From the NCBI GenBank assembly GCA_035503615.1, contig DATJTI010000024.1, forward strand, positions 1 to 39,867: DNA of 39,867 nucleotides. The letters are read 5' to 3'. This DNA is from AP-15 sp035503615 (GTDB lineage: Bacteria; Pseudomonadota; Alphaproteobacteria; ATCC43930; CGMCC-115725). The notes beneath the pieces are model-generated. The model searched no databases. It was not told the DNA's origin and was given only the letters and a program-made list of their open reading frames with translations. Of this stretch, positions 23,351-33,522 are shown piece by piece; within the stretch, counting starts at the first letter, position 1; the number at the start of each line of letters is the position of its first letter. The position numbers and the translations under genes are program-made.

Positions 23351-24496
23351 ATGGCGGGGTACAAGCTGATCTCGGCGGATTCGCATATCGTCGAGCCGCC
23401 CGATATGTATTCGACCCGGATCGAGCCCAAATTCCGCGACCGCGCCCCGAAGATGGAGCGCCGCAAGACCGAGGCCGGCCGTGAATACGATGCCTGGGTG
23501 ATCAACGGCATGCAGGTCGGCACGCTGGGTGCCGTCATGCAGGCCGGGCAGCGCTTTGAGGACCCCTCGCAGATCGATTTTCTCGGCGTCTGGGAGGATG
23601 TCCGCAAAGGCGGCTACGACGCGCATTCGATGATCGTCGAGAACGAGGAGGATGGCGTGTGGGGCTCGTGCCTGCAGCCGAGCCAGGGGCTGTTCTGGTA
23701 CCGGCTGTCGGACAGCGCGCTGTTGACCGAGATCTGCCGCGTCTACAACGACTGGATCACCGATTTCTGCAAGCCCTATCCGGAGCGCCTGAAGGGCATT
23801 GCGATGCTCAATGTCGATGATGTCGAGGAGGGCTGCCGCGAGCTCGAACGGGCGAAAAAGCTCGGCCTCGTCGGCGCGTTCATCCCGGTCTCGCCGCTGC
23901 CCGACAAGCCTTATCGCGATCCCGTCTACGACCGGCTGTGGGCGACGGCACAGGACCAGGAGATGCCGCTCCTCCTGCATATCGCGACCAACCGCGCCGG
24001 GGTGCCGGGCTGCGAGTTCACGATCAATGTCGGCGAATTGACCGGTGCCGGGCGGTCGACCACCGACCATTGGGTGCGCTACTCGCTGTCGGCGATGGTG
24101 TTTGCCGGGGTGTTCGAGCGCTTCCCGCGGCTCAAGGTCGGCTCAGTCGAGCACGAGACCGCATGGATCCCGCATTGGCTGAAGCAGATGGACTTCACCT
24201 ATCGCGAACGCCCGGTCTTCACCAAGGGTTGGAAGTCGCAGAGCGGCATGCTCCCGAGCGATTACTGGCAGCGCAACATGTTCGTCGAGTTCATGGAGGA
24301 CGATCTCGGCGTCGAATTGCGCAAGCATATCGGTGTCGACAACATGCTGTGGGGCAGCGATTTCCCGCATGCGGAATCGACTTGGCCGCAATCGCAGCAA
24401 TTCCTCGACCGCATCTTCTCCGGAGTGTCCGAGGACGACCGGCGCAAGATCACCGCCGACAACGCCGCCAGGCTGTTCGGCTTCCACCCGAACTGA
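23351..24496 (+). CDS. Amidohydrolase-family metal-dependent hydrolase/decarboxylase (ACMSD-like)
   Basis: A 381-residue TIM-barrel metal enzyme. ATG 23351 follows gggaggagg at 23336-23344. The first metal site is LISADSHIVEPPDM (D10, H12, E15), the variant DxHxxE of the amidohydrolase-2 group. LLLHIATNRAGVPG (about 210-223) gives a further His, VEHETAWIPHWLKQMDF another, and the barrel closes with NMLWGSDFPHAESTWPQSQQ, whose Asp is the last ligand. ACMSD, gamma-resorcylate decarboxylase and orotate-type hydrolases share this layout; many act on aromatic acids. A REP-like palindrome pair separates it from the Rieske and SnoaL-like genes, so one transcript is possible but not certain. Confidence 0.88.
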   Translation: MAGYKLISADSHIVEPPDMYSTRIEPKFRDRAPKMERRKTEAGREYDAWVINGMQVGTLGAVMQAGQRFEDPSQIDFLGVWEDVRKGGYDAHSMIVENEEDGVWGSCLQPSQGLFWYRLSDSALLTEICRVYNDWITDFCKPYPERLKGIAMLNVDDVEEGCRELERAKKLGLVGAFIPVSPLPDKPYRDPVYDRLWATAQDQEMPLLLHIATNRAGVPGCEFTINVGELTGAGRSTTDHWVRYSLSAMVFAGVFERFPRLKVGSVEHETAWIPHWLKQMDFTYRERPVFTKGWKSQSGMLPSDYWQRNMFVEFMEDDLGVELRKHIGVDNMLWGSDFPHAESTWPQSQQFLDRIFSGVSEDDRRKITADNAARLFGFHPN

Positions 24497-24537
24497 CGAT
24501 TTCGTCGCGGCAGAACCCGGCAACGATGTCAACCGTC

Positions 24538-24620
24538 ATGCCCGGCCTTCGTGCCGGGCATCGACGCACAGTCGGAAGGGTTCGCCGCAACCTTACGGAT
24601 GGCCGGGCGGGACAGGCCAT
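24538..24620. repeat. Pair of REP-like palindromic elements
   Basis: First palindrome: atgcccggc (24538-24546) and gccgggcat (24553-24561) around a 6-base loop. Second: atggcc (24599-24604) and ggccat (24615-24620) around gggcgggaca-like sequence. Both match the cgtcATGsCCGG...CCGGsCAT style of intergenic palindromes that are abundant in alphaproteobacterial genomes. They lie in the gap 24497-24659 and could act as an RNA stabiliser or attenuator between the amidohydrolase and Rieske genes. Confidence 0.7.
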
Positions 24621-24659
24621 GATGCTTGACCGACGTGCCCGGCTCCGAATGAGGCGCCG

Positions 24660-24995
24660 GTGATACCGGACGCGTTCATACCGGTGGCCAAAGTGAGCGA
24701 ACTCGCACCGGGCCAGATCAAATGGGTCGCGGTCGATGGCGAGCGGGTGGTGCTCGCCAATGTCGACGGCGCCTTCTATGCGTTGCGAGATGTCTGCGGG
24801 CACAAGAACGCGCCATTGTCGCGCGGCCGCCTCGTCGGCTGCCTCATCGAGTGCCCGCTGCATTTCGCGCAGTTCGACATGCGCACCGGCAAGCTCGTCA
24901 ACGGCCCGGTCTCGGCCGACATCCCGGTCTACGAGGTCCGGGTCGAGGGCAACACGGTCTTTGCGCGAGGCGGGATGTGGCGAGGCGGAACATGA
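24660..24995 (+). CDS. Rieske [2Fe-2S] ferredoxin
   Basis: A 111-residue single-domain Rieske protein. The cluster ligands are in place: CGH (C46, H48) and CPLH (C65, H68), separated by 16 residues, with the proline after the second Cys typical of the dioxygenase-type ferredoxins. It is soluble and lacks a membrane anchor, so it would pass electrons to a ring-hydroxylating oxygenase. No oxygenase alpha subunit or reductase is in the window. GTG 24660 is the start because ATG choices lie inside the cluster fold. Its TGA overlaps the ATG of the next gene (ATGA), so the two are translationally coupled. Confidence 0.9.
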   Translation: MIPDAFIPVAKVSELAPGQIKWVAVDGERVVLANVDGAFYALRDVCGHKNAPLSRGRLVGCLIECPLHFAQFDMRTGKLVNGPVSADIPVYEVRVEGNTVFARGGMWRGGT

Positions 24996-25417
24996 CCGCG
25001 ATCGAGGACCGGCTGGCGATCGAGGATTTGTTCGTGCGCTATACGACGGCGCTCGACAATGGCGAGGTCGAGGCCGTGGTCGGATGCTTCACGCCGGATG
25101 CGGTGCTCGAAAGCCCGGCGATCGGCAGCATCGCCGGGCATGATGCGATCCGCGCCTTTGCCGGTCGGTTCGCGGCGCTGCGCCAAGAAGGCACGCAATT
25201 CCGCCACATGATCACCAACCTCGCCATCGCGAGCGAGGGCGGGCGGGCGCGCGCGACCTCATATCTGCTGGTGCTGATCACCCGCGATGGCGCCAGCCGG
25301 CCATTGCCGCCCGGCCGTTACGAATGCGAACTGGTCAAGGAGGGCGGCACTTGGCGATTTCAGCGCCGCGTCGTGTTCCACGACCACGCCTATACGCTCG
25401 ACGGGCTGGCTCCCTGA
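24992..25417 (+). CDS. SnoaL-like/nuclear transport factor 2-fold protein
   Basis: A 141-residue protein of the NTF2-like fold. It starts MTAIEDRLAIEDLFVRYTTA, then LDNGEVEAVVGCFTPDAVLE (about 21-40), the SnoaL_4 signature with a conserved acid/tyrosine pocket, and HDAIRAFAGRF. The end RWRFQ-type strand (TWRFQRRVVFHDHAYT) is also standard. Family members are cyclases, isomerases, dehydrochlorinases or beta subunits of aromatic oxygenases; the pocket acid is Asp35 or thereabouts. It shares a 4-bp ATGA overlap with the Rieske gene, which suggests co-function with an aromatic oxygenase system. The reaction cannot be stated. Confidence 0.86.
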   Translation: MTAIEDRLAIEDLFVRYTTALDNGEVEAVVGCFTPDAVLESPAIGSIAGHDAIRAFAGRFAALRQEGTQFRHMITNLAIASEGGRARATSYLLVLITRDGASRPLPPGRYECELVKEGGTWRFQRRVVFHDHAYTLDGLAP

Positions 25418-25508
25418 GCGAACGCGACGACTGCAGAGACCCGGATACCAGTACTGCTCGATTTTGTCGGTGTATGCCCGGTTCGACCAATCCGGAGCCA
25501 TGCCCGTC

Positions 25509-25604
25509 TTATAGCGTGGAACGTTCGACCTTGTCGGACGCGATCAGCCGCTCGGTCTCCTCGGTTGCAAGCCCGCGCTCGCCGGCATTGGTTGTATAGT
25601 TCAT
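25509..25604 (-). pseudogene. Remnant of a PRC-barrel domain gene (N-terminal 31 codons)
   Basis: A short frame, ATG 25604 to TAA 25509, with a ggaga ribosome site upstream and an EcfG-like promoter 35 bp before it. It reads MNYTTNAGERGLATEETERL then IASDKVERSTL and stops. I recall alphaproteobacterial PRC-barrel stress proteins starting in nearly this way and continuing with a tyrosine and the barrel (VYDRxGExLGSI...). Here the reading stops exactly where the barrel begins, and no continuation is seen in the other frames down to 25418. It is most likely a decayed gene with its promoter still intact, though a functional 31-residue peptide is not excluded. The rest of the 298-bp gap 25418-25715 shows nothing else. 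Confidence 0.6.
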
Positions 25605-25638
25605 CGCGCCGTCTCCGATCAGCTGCCGCTGTCCGGGA

Positions 25639-25664
25639 AACAGGCTCGTCGGCTGCGGGGTTCC
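25639..25664 (-). promoter_or_regulatory. EcfG-type promoter (GGAAC-N17-TGTT) of the PRC-barrel remnant
   Basis: On the minus strand GGAAC is the complement of 25660-25664 and TGTT that of 25639-25642, with exactly 17 bp between. This spacing and -10 are the same as at 10928 and 11113. It reads toward the truncated PRC-barrel gene. Confidence 0.6.
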
Positions 25665-25715
25665 GCCCTGTGGTCCTGGCGCCCCGAAACCGCGCCGGTT
25701 GCGGCAGCCGCGCGA

Positions 25716-26246
25716 TCAGTCAATGCGCTTGCTGTACACCCCCGAAAACGTAACCGTGCAGCCCGGAAAGTCGGCGTAATTGACGATCGTGCCCTTGATC
25801 GTGACCACGGACGTCGACGTGGTGATGGAAGCCGGCGTGATCGTCAGGGAATAGGTGCCGGCGAAATCATAAAATTGGCCGTGACTGCCGATCCCATAAC
25901 CTTCCAATTTCCCTGAACCGTGCATCTGGTGGATCGTCGATTCGCTCAGATTCTCCCAAGTCTCCGCAGCGCGCAGAAACACGAAGGATAAAAAGGTATT
26001 CGTATCCGTGCTCTTGATCTTTGGTTGGAAAACAGAGACCTGGACGTCGCCGACGAGGGTCCCATAAGCACCGTCGCACTGCGCCGTCGTTGACGCGGTG
26101 GTCGTCGCCAATCCCTGCCATGCCGCCTGGGTGTCGGCCGCCGACGCAACTCCAGGCGGCGCGATCAGCACCAGCAAGAGGCTTCCCGCGGCGATGGCCG
26201 CCGAGCTGCGACACCGCGTCGCGATGACCGTCTGGTTCTTCGACAT
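25716..26246 (-). CDS. Secreted protein of unknown function
   Basis: A 176-residue exported product with no family I recognise. ATG 26246 has gggaga eight bases upstream. The signal peptide runs from about 1 to 37 (basic start, SSAAIAAGSLLLVLIAPPGV, cut near ASA-AD). The mature part is Ser/Thr-rich and beta-predicted, with only two cysteines: C57 (TAQCDGAYGT) near its start and one near the end (PGCTVTFSG), placed to join the first and last strands by a disulfide. This looks like a small beta-sandwich or lipocalin-like barrel. A final GVYSKRID closes it. It stands alone between a decayed PRC-barrel gene and the FAH-type gene, both on minus strand. Confidence 0.7.
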   Translation of the reverse strand: MSKNQTVIATRCRSSAAIAAGSLLLVLIAPPGVASAADTQAAWQGLATTTASTTAQCDGAYGTLVGDVQVSVFQPKIKSTDTNTFLSFVFLRAAETWENLSESTIHQMHGSGKLEGYGIGSHGQFYDFAGTYSLTITPASITTSTSVVTIKGTIVNYADFPGCTVTFSGVYSKRID

Positions 26247-26415
26247 GTGCTTACTCTCCCAAATGTTCGCGAGCGGACCGGGAGCTTGGCTAGCGGTTGA
26301 TAGCCAAAGCGATCGTTCCTGCCGACCCTAACCTTTCCCGTTTCGCAATATTACCGCGCCTTGCTGCGCTCTATTGGTCACGTTTGCGTGAAGCGGCCGC
26401 GCTCGGCATGACAAG

Positions 26416-26445
26416 AACCGGACTCGCCAGCCGGTTTTCCTTTTT
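26416..26445 (+). terminator. Hairpin with T-tract in the gap below the FAH gene
   Basis: aaccgg (26416-26421) pairs with ccggtt (26431-26436) around a 9-base loop and is followed by ttccttttt to 26445. The T-tract suits the plus strand, yet both flanking genes are on minus, so it may stop antisense transcription or act weakly on minus after the FAH gene. Confidence 0.5.
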
Positions 26446-26470
26446 ACCGTGTGCGGAGCGACAGGCGCGG

Positions 26471-27406
26471 CTACGCACCTTGCGGGCGGTGGCGGCGGAC
26501 GGCTTCCGGGTTGGTTGAATCGGCTCCCATATAGACGCCGCGCTCCCATTTGCGCTTCAACGGATCGGCGACCTTCAGCGCCATGCGGCCGATGCCCTCG
26601 ATCTCGATCTCGACGGTCTCACCATCCTGCAACGCGCCCAAGCCTTCGTGATTGGTGCCGCAGGCGATCAGGTCGCCGCTGTTCAAGGTCATCACCGTCG
26701 AGGCGAACTCGATCAGCTCCGGCACCCGGTGCTCCATGTCGTCGGTGTTGTAGTTGTGGCGCAATTGGCCGTCGTTCCAGAAGCGCACGACGACGTCGTT
26801 CGGTTCCGGGATCTCGTCGGCGGTCGTGATGCACGGGCCGATCGGGGCGAACGTATCAAACGACTTGCCAAGCCAGCTGCCGGCCTTCCAGGTGCGCCTT
26901 CCCTCGCCGCGCGCCGACACGTCGATCAGCCCGGTATAGCCGAAGACGGCGCTGCGCCAATCCGCCTGGCGGACCATCTTGGCGGGACCCTTGACGACCA
27001 GCGCCAATTCGGCCTCGTGCATGAAGATCCACGGCTCGGTCATTTCCGGCAGCCGGATCGTGTCGCCGGGCCCGATCACCGCTTCCGGGTTTTTGAGAAA
27101 CATGTTCAACGGCCGCGCCTCGCGCTGCGCATGCTCCCAGTAATTGGCGATGCAGCACAGGATCTTGCCCGGCCGCGGCAATGGCGCGCGCAGTCTGACC
27201 GAGGCGAGCGGCTGCACCTCGCCTTCCGCCGCCAATTTTTCGAGCTGCGGGCGCAGCCGGTCGAACCCGTCGATCAAATTCTGCATCGTCACTTGTGGCG
27301 CATAGCCCCGCTCGACCACGCCGGCGAGACTGATCACGCCGCGCTCGGTCAGCAGCCCCGGCGCTGGCTCGCCCGCCCCGCCCGCTTCGAACATGACCAG
27401 CTTCAT
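26471..27406 (-). CDS. Fumarylacetoacetate hydrolase family protein
   Basis: A 311-residue FAH-family enzyme. ATG 27406 is chosen since ggggagg stands just before it; an upstream in-frame ATG (27427) lies in that leader. The N-terminal domain (about 1-75) is followed by the catalytic fold: CCIANYWEHAQ (about 84-94), metal-binding E131 and E133 in FMHEAELALVVKG, and D162 in YTGLIDVSARG, then SFDTFAPIGPCI and LNSGDLIACGTNHEGLG. FAH-fold enzymes hydrolyse or decarboxylate acylpyruvates or 2-oxo-hept-3-ene-1,7-dioates made by meta ring cleavage, so the enzyme fits downstream of extradiol cleavage. It is divergent from the two TauD genes with a 132-bp control region between. The exact substrate is not determined by sequence. 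Confidence 0.88.
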   Translation of the reverse strand: MKLVMFEAGGAGEPAPGLLTERGVISLAGVVERGYAPQVTMQNLIDGFDRLRPQLEKLAAEGEVQPLASVRLRAPLPRPGKILCCIANYWEHAQREARPLNMFLKNPEAVIGPGDTIRLPEMTEPWIFMHEAELALVVKGPAKMVRQADWRSAVFGYTGLIDVSARGEGRRTWKAGSWLGKSFDTFAPIGPCITTADEIPEPNDVVVRFWNDGQLRHNYNTDDMEHRVPELIEFASTVMTLNSGDLIACGTNHEGLGALQDGETVEIEIEGIGRMALKVADPLKRKWERGVYMGADSTNPEAVRRHRPQGA

Positions 27407-27538
27407 GATTTCCTCCCCGAATTCCACTCGGACAAGAGATTAACGGCTCCGGCGCATGGCAACCATCGCCATTCTCCGGGTTGACGGCACCAACGACCGG
27501 CCGGACTTTCTGGCGACACGGGTGGATGGGAGAGAGCG

Positions 27539-28402
27539 ATGGAAATTCGCCGCATGGGGCCGCAGATCGGCGTTGAGGTGACCGGGGTCGATGTCAGGAC
27601 GCTCGACGACGCCGCGTTCGCGCCGATCTACCAAGCGTGGCTCGACTACAACGTGCTCGCGGTGCGCGACCAGGAGCTGACGATCCCCGAATTCCTGCGC
27701 TACAGCCGGCGGTTTGGCCCGGTCGTGCCGCACCCGTCAAAATCGACCCGCAACCCCGACTACCCCGAGATCACGATGCTCGGCATCGACAAGTTCGACG
27801 CCGCCGGCAAGTTGCGAGACGAAATCTATCGCCGCGGTGCCGAGGGCTGGCATACCGATGGCGCCTACAACCAGGCTCCGTTCAAGGCGACCCAGCTCTA
27901 TTCGCTGGCGGTGCCGAGCCGTGGCGGCAACACGTTGTTCGCCAATGCCTATGCCGCCTATGACGCGCTGCCGCAGCGGCTGAAGGACCGGCTCGATGGC
28001 ATCATCGGCGCATTCTCTTACGGTGGACGGCGCGGCAAGTCGCGGCTCCTGAACCCGGAAGACCAGGACTGGACTCCGGTATTCCATCCGATCGTCCGCA
28101 CCCACCCCGAGACCGGGCGCAAATCACTCTATTTCGATCCGGGCAAGATTTGCTACCTCGTCGGTCTCGATGACAGCGAAAGCGATGCGCTGATCGCCGA
28201 ATTGAAGGAACGGATGATCACCCCCGACGCTGAATATCACCATGTCTGGCGCAAAGGCGACATCGTGATCTGGGATAATCGCTGCTCATACCACAAGGCG
28301 GCCGGCGACTACCCGCCGGAGGAGGACCGCATCCATTGGCGGGTGTCGATCAACGATTTCGGCGTCGAAGCCGCGCCGGAAACCGCAGCAGCCGCGGAGT
28401 AA
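27539..28402 (+). CDS. TauD/TfdA-family 2-oxoglutarate-dependent dioxygenase (first of pair)
   Basis: A 287-residue Fe(II)/2-oxoglutarate dioxygenase. It starts MEIRRMGPQIGVEVTGVDVR, the regular TauD opening. The iron site is H105-x-D107 in GWHTDGAYNQAP; the distal His is in IVIWDNRCSYHKAAGDYPPE (about 243-262) and an Arg a few residues on (RIHWRV) would bind the 2-oxoglutarate carboxylate. Members cleave or hydroxylate taurine, sulfates, phenoxyacetates or amino acids. The stop TAA shares its last base with the ATG of the second TauD gene (TAATG), so they are translationally coupled. The two proteins are clearly related, but differ in the substrate-lid region between residue 65 and the HxD motif. 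Confidence 0.9.
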   Translation: MEIRRMGPQIGVEVTGVDVRTLDDAAFAPIYQAWLDYNVLAVRDQELTIPEFLRYSRRFGPVVPHPSKSTRNPDYPEITMLGIDKFDAAGKLRDEIYRRGAEGWHTDGAYNQAPFKATQLYSLAVPSRGGNTLFANAYAAYDALPQRLKDRLDGIIGAFSYGGRRGKSRLLNPEDQDWTPVFHPIVRTHPETGRKSLYFDPGKICYLVGLDDSESDALIAELKERMITPDAEYHHVWRKGDIVIWDNRCSYHKAAGDYPPEEDRIHWRVSINDFGVEAAPETAAAAE

Positions 28403-29295
28403 TGTCAATGAGCATCGAGATCGTTCCATTCGAAGCCGGGCTTGGCGCCGAGATCCGCGGCGTCGATATCCGCGAGCCGCTTGAACCTGTCGATCGCGAC
28501 GCGATCCGCGCCGCCTGGCTCGAACATCTGGTGCTGCGGTTTCGCGATCAGCCGATGACCGATCCGCAGCACCTGGCCTTCACCCGCCAGTTCGGCGAGC
28601 TTGAATTCAATCCGGCAGCGCTGATCGCCAGGCAATACGGCGTCGATACCCAGACCGCCGGCCGCCGCCGCGAGGTGCCGCCGGAGATTTCGGTCATCTC
28701 GAATATTGTCGAGGATGGCAAGGCGATCGGCGGGCTCGGCGATGGCGAGGCGTTCTGGCATACCGACTCGTCGTTTGTCGATGTGCCGCCTGCGGCGAGC
28801 CTCTTACGCTCGCTCGAAGTGCCACCACCAAGCGCCGGCGGATCGACCTATTTTCTCAATATGTATTCGGCCTATGACACGTTGCCGGCGGATACGCGGC
28901 GGCGGATCGAGGGTTTGACGATGATCCACGCGGCGACCCATTCATCGGGCGGCAAGGCGCATCAGGGGTTCGAGACGGTCGCCGACGTCTCGAAAGTGCC
29001 GGGCGCGCATCAGCCGATGGTGCGTACCCATCCTGAGACCGGGAAAAAGGCGCTGTTTTTGGGCCGCCGGATCAACGCCTATGTGATCGGGCTCTCGGTC
29101 GAGGATAGCGAAGCGCTGCTCGAGGAATTGTGGGCGCACACGACGCAGGACAGGTTCACCTGGCGCCAGGATTGGCGTGCGGGCGATCTCGTCTGGTGGG
29201 ACAATCGCTGCGCGATGCATCGGCGCGACGCCTTCGACCCGGCGAGCCGCCGGCTGATGCACCGCACCCAGCTCAAGGGTACCCGCCCTTTCTGA
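28402..29295 (+). CDS. TauD/TfdA-family 2-oxoglutarate-dependent dioxygenase (second of pair)
   Basis: A 297-residue relative of the gene before it. ATG 28402 overlaps the preceding stop (TAATG), with ggag five bases upstream; ATG 28408 is a close alternative. It starts MSMSIEIVPFEAGLGAEIRG. The iron motif is H120-x-D122 (FWHTDSSFVD), and the distal site is in VWWDNRCAMHRRDAFDP (about 263-279), followed by RRLMHRTQLKGTRP with the 2-oxoglutarate arginine. Compared with the first protein it has a longer loop (about 80-110, RRREVPPEISVISNIVEDGK). Two paralogues side by side usually reflect either successive oxidations of one molecule or a heteromer; the sequence does not decide. Confidence 0.9.
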   Translation: MSMSIEIVPFEAGLGAEIRGVDIREPLEPVDRDAIRAAWLEHLVLRFRDQPMTDPQHLAFTRQFGELEFNPAALIARQYGVDTQTAGRRREVPPEISVISNIVEDGKAIGGLGDGEAFWHTDSSFVDVPPAASLLRSLEVPPPSAGGSTYFLNMYSAYDTLPADTRRRIEGLTMIHAATHSSGGKAHQGFETVADVSKVPGAHQPMVRTHPETGKKALFLGRRINAYVIGLSVEDSEALLEELWAHTTQDRFTWRQDWRAGDLVWWDNRCAMHRRDAFDPASRRLMHRTQLKGTRPF

Positions 29296-29326
29296 TGGGA
29301 CGGCCGAATGGCGGGTTGCCGTCAGC

Positions 29327-29865
29327 CTAACCGGCGGCAACGCTGCGCGGCGTAGCCTGGTTGGCGCCAATCGCAAAGCGGTCGAGCAGCCGTGCCGCGA
29401 CCCGCGGGCTGACGAAATGAGTGATATCGCCACCGAGCGCGCCGATCTCCTTGACGAAACGCGAGGAGATGAACTGGTAGCGGTCCGAGGCCATCAAAAA
29501 CACGGTCTCGATCTGCGGATTGAGCCGGGCATTCATGCCGGCCATTTGGAATTCGTACTCGAAATCCGAAACCGCGCGCAGCCCGCGAATAATGACGCTG
29601 GCCCCGACCGATTCGGCAAAGCTCATCAACAGCGTGTCGAAGGCGCGGACCTCGATCCGCTCGGCATCGCCGTTTTCGAGATGGGCCACCTCGTCGCGCA
29701 CGATCTCGACCCGCTCGTCGGTCGCGAACAGCGGGCCCTTGCCGTCATTGCGGGCGACACCGATGACCAGCCGATCGACGAGCTTGGCCGCGCGCCGGAC
29801 AATGTCCGAATGACCGTTGGTAATCGGGTCGAAGGTGCCGGGATAGATCCCGACGCGCCGCTGGA

Positions 29866-29869
<4 letters not shown>
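29327..29869 (-). CDS. coaD: Phosphopantetheine adenylyltransferase
   Basis: A 180-residue enzyme, fourth step of coenzyme A synthesis: 4'-phosphopantetheine plus ATP to dephospho-CoA and diphosphate. The nucleotidyl-transferase signature is intact: GIYPGTFDPITNGHSDIVRR (about 7-26), with T12 and H20 in the T/HxGH motif; then VIIRGLRAVSDFEYEFQMAG (about 92-111) and the ISSR loop of the C-terminal half, MASDRYQFISSRFVKEIGAL. Length is slightly more than the usual 160-170 because of a C-terminal extension ARLLDRFAIGANQATPRSVA. Its ATG overlaps the gyrA stop (ATGA), so it is expressed with gyrA, a frequent alphaproteobacterial order. It is convergent with the second TauD gene, 31 bp away. Confidence 0.96.
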
Positions 29870-32700
<2,831 letters not shown>

Positions 32701-32946
32701 GGGACCTCATGCGGTGTGTCAGGACGAATTGCGCTTCACCGCCCGGCAGGCGCGGCACGCCCCCTAAAGATGGGGATTGGTTGTCTGATTACCGCATTTC
32801 GCAGGTGCGAACAAACGATTTGCCGAGGGCGACGAGGGCGGCCGCAGCGGACCGGGCTCGATCGACCCGTCGCCTGGCGACCGGTCCATGATGGCGGGCC
32901 ATGCCGCGACGACCGCCAAGCCGCTTCCCGCGCCAGTGCCGGGGCC

Positions 32947-33192
32947 TCACGGAGGTCCACCGACGATCGCGCGGTAGATCGCCAGGATCAGCACCGCACC
33001 GACGATTGCGCCGATGAACCCGGCATTCTGCCCGGGTGCGTAAAAGCCGATGCGCTGCCCGAGCCAGGACGCGAAGATCGCGCCGGCGATGCCGAGCAGC
33101 GTCGTGACAATGAACCCGCCAGGTCCGTGCACAAACAGCTTGGCGATGGCGCCCGCCAGAAAGCCGATGATGATGACCCACAGCCAGTGCAT
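32947..33192 (-). CDS. GlsB/YeaQ/YmgE-family stress-response membrane protein
   Basis: An 81-residue protein with three membrane helices: HWLWVIIIGFLAGAIAKLF (about 2-20), GFIVTTLLGIAGAIFASWLG (about 26-45) and a last one ending AIVGAVLILAIYRAIVGG. The glycine-spaced pattern GIAGA...G and the GPGGF turn are the transglycosylase-associated (GlsB/YeaQ/YmgE) signature. Such proteins are induced by general stress and sit in the inner membrane; function unknown. ATG 33192 is preceded by gcgggggcgacg. The same string gggggcgacg precedes the diverged YbjQ-like gene at 13238. The 246-bp gap to gyrA (32701-32946) must contain the gyrA promoter; no clear match was picked. Confidence 0.88.
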   Translation of the reverse strand: MHWLWVIIIGFLAGAIAKLFVHGPGGFIVTTLLGIAGAIFASWLGQRIGFYAPGQNAGFIGAIVGAVLILAIYRAIVGGPP

Positions 33193-33285
33193 CGTCGCCC
33201 CCGCTTGCTCTTGGCACCGGTCACGTTGATGCCTGGGATAACCCGTTTGCGCCAAGGAGCGCAACAAGCGAGACGGCTCGCCTAT

Positions 33286-33324
33286 GTGGTGTGCCGGTGT
33301 GGTGTGCCGGTGTGGTGTGCCGAT
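33286..33324 (+). repeat. 13-bp tandem repeat array, three units, in the gap 33193-33522
   Basis: gtggtgtgccggt at 33286-33298 and 33299-33311 exactly, and gtggtgtgccgat at 33312-33324. It lies in the 330-bp region between the GlsB-like gene (minus) and the DUF6197-like gene (plus). Nothing else was recognised in that region. Confidence 0.92.
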
Positions 33325-33522
33325 GCGCCCGGGCGGCTGCCGGAGCTGCGTGCGCTGCTGCGCTTGCCGCGTGCGCAACGTTCCCGTGGGGTCGAGCGAT
33401 CCCCTCTTGCGGATGGAATTCTGCGCCGCTTCGGCGGTTTTAGCATATGGGAGCCGCCGCGCGTCGATGCTGCCGATCCAACCAGGCAAGCATGCCGGCG
33501 ATGGAACTGGTGGAGGACCGAA

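Noticed and set aside
26294..26319. EcfG-like promoter for the secreted protein at 26246
   Set aside because: GGAAC is there on the minus strand (complement of 26315-26319), but neither 16 nor 17 bp away is there a GTT-type -10.
29296..29345. Bidirectional terminator between the second TauD gene and coaD
   Set aside because: A gttgccg/cggcaac pairing is possible but the loop is large and no T-run stands on either side.
32716..33522. Upstream extension of the DUF6197-like gene
   Set aside because: It would cross the GlsB gene and the 13-bp repeats; ggagg before ATG 33523 marks the better start.
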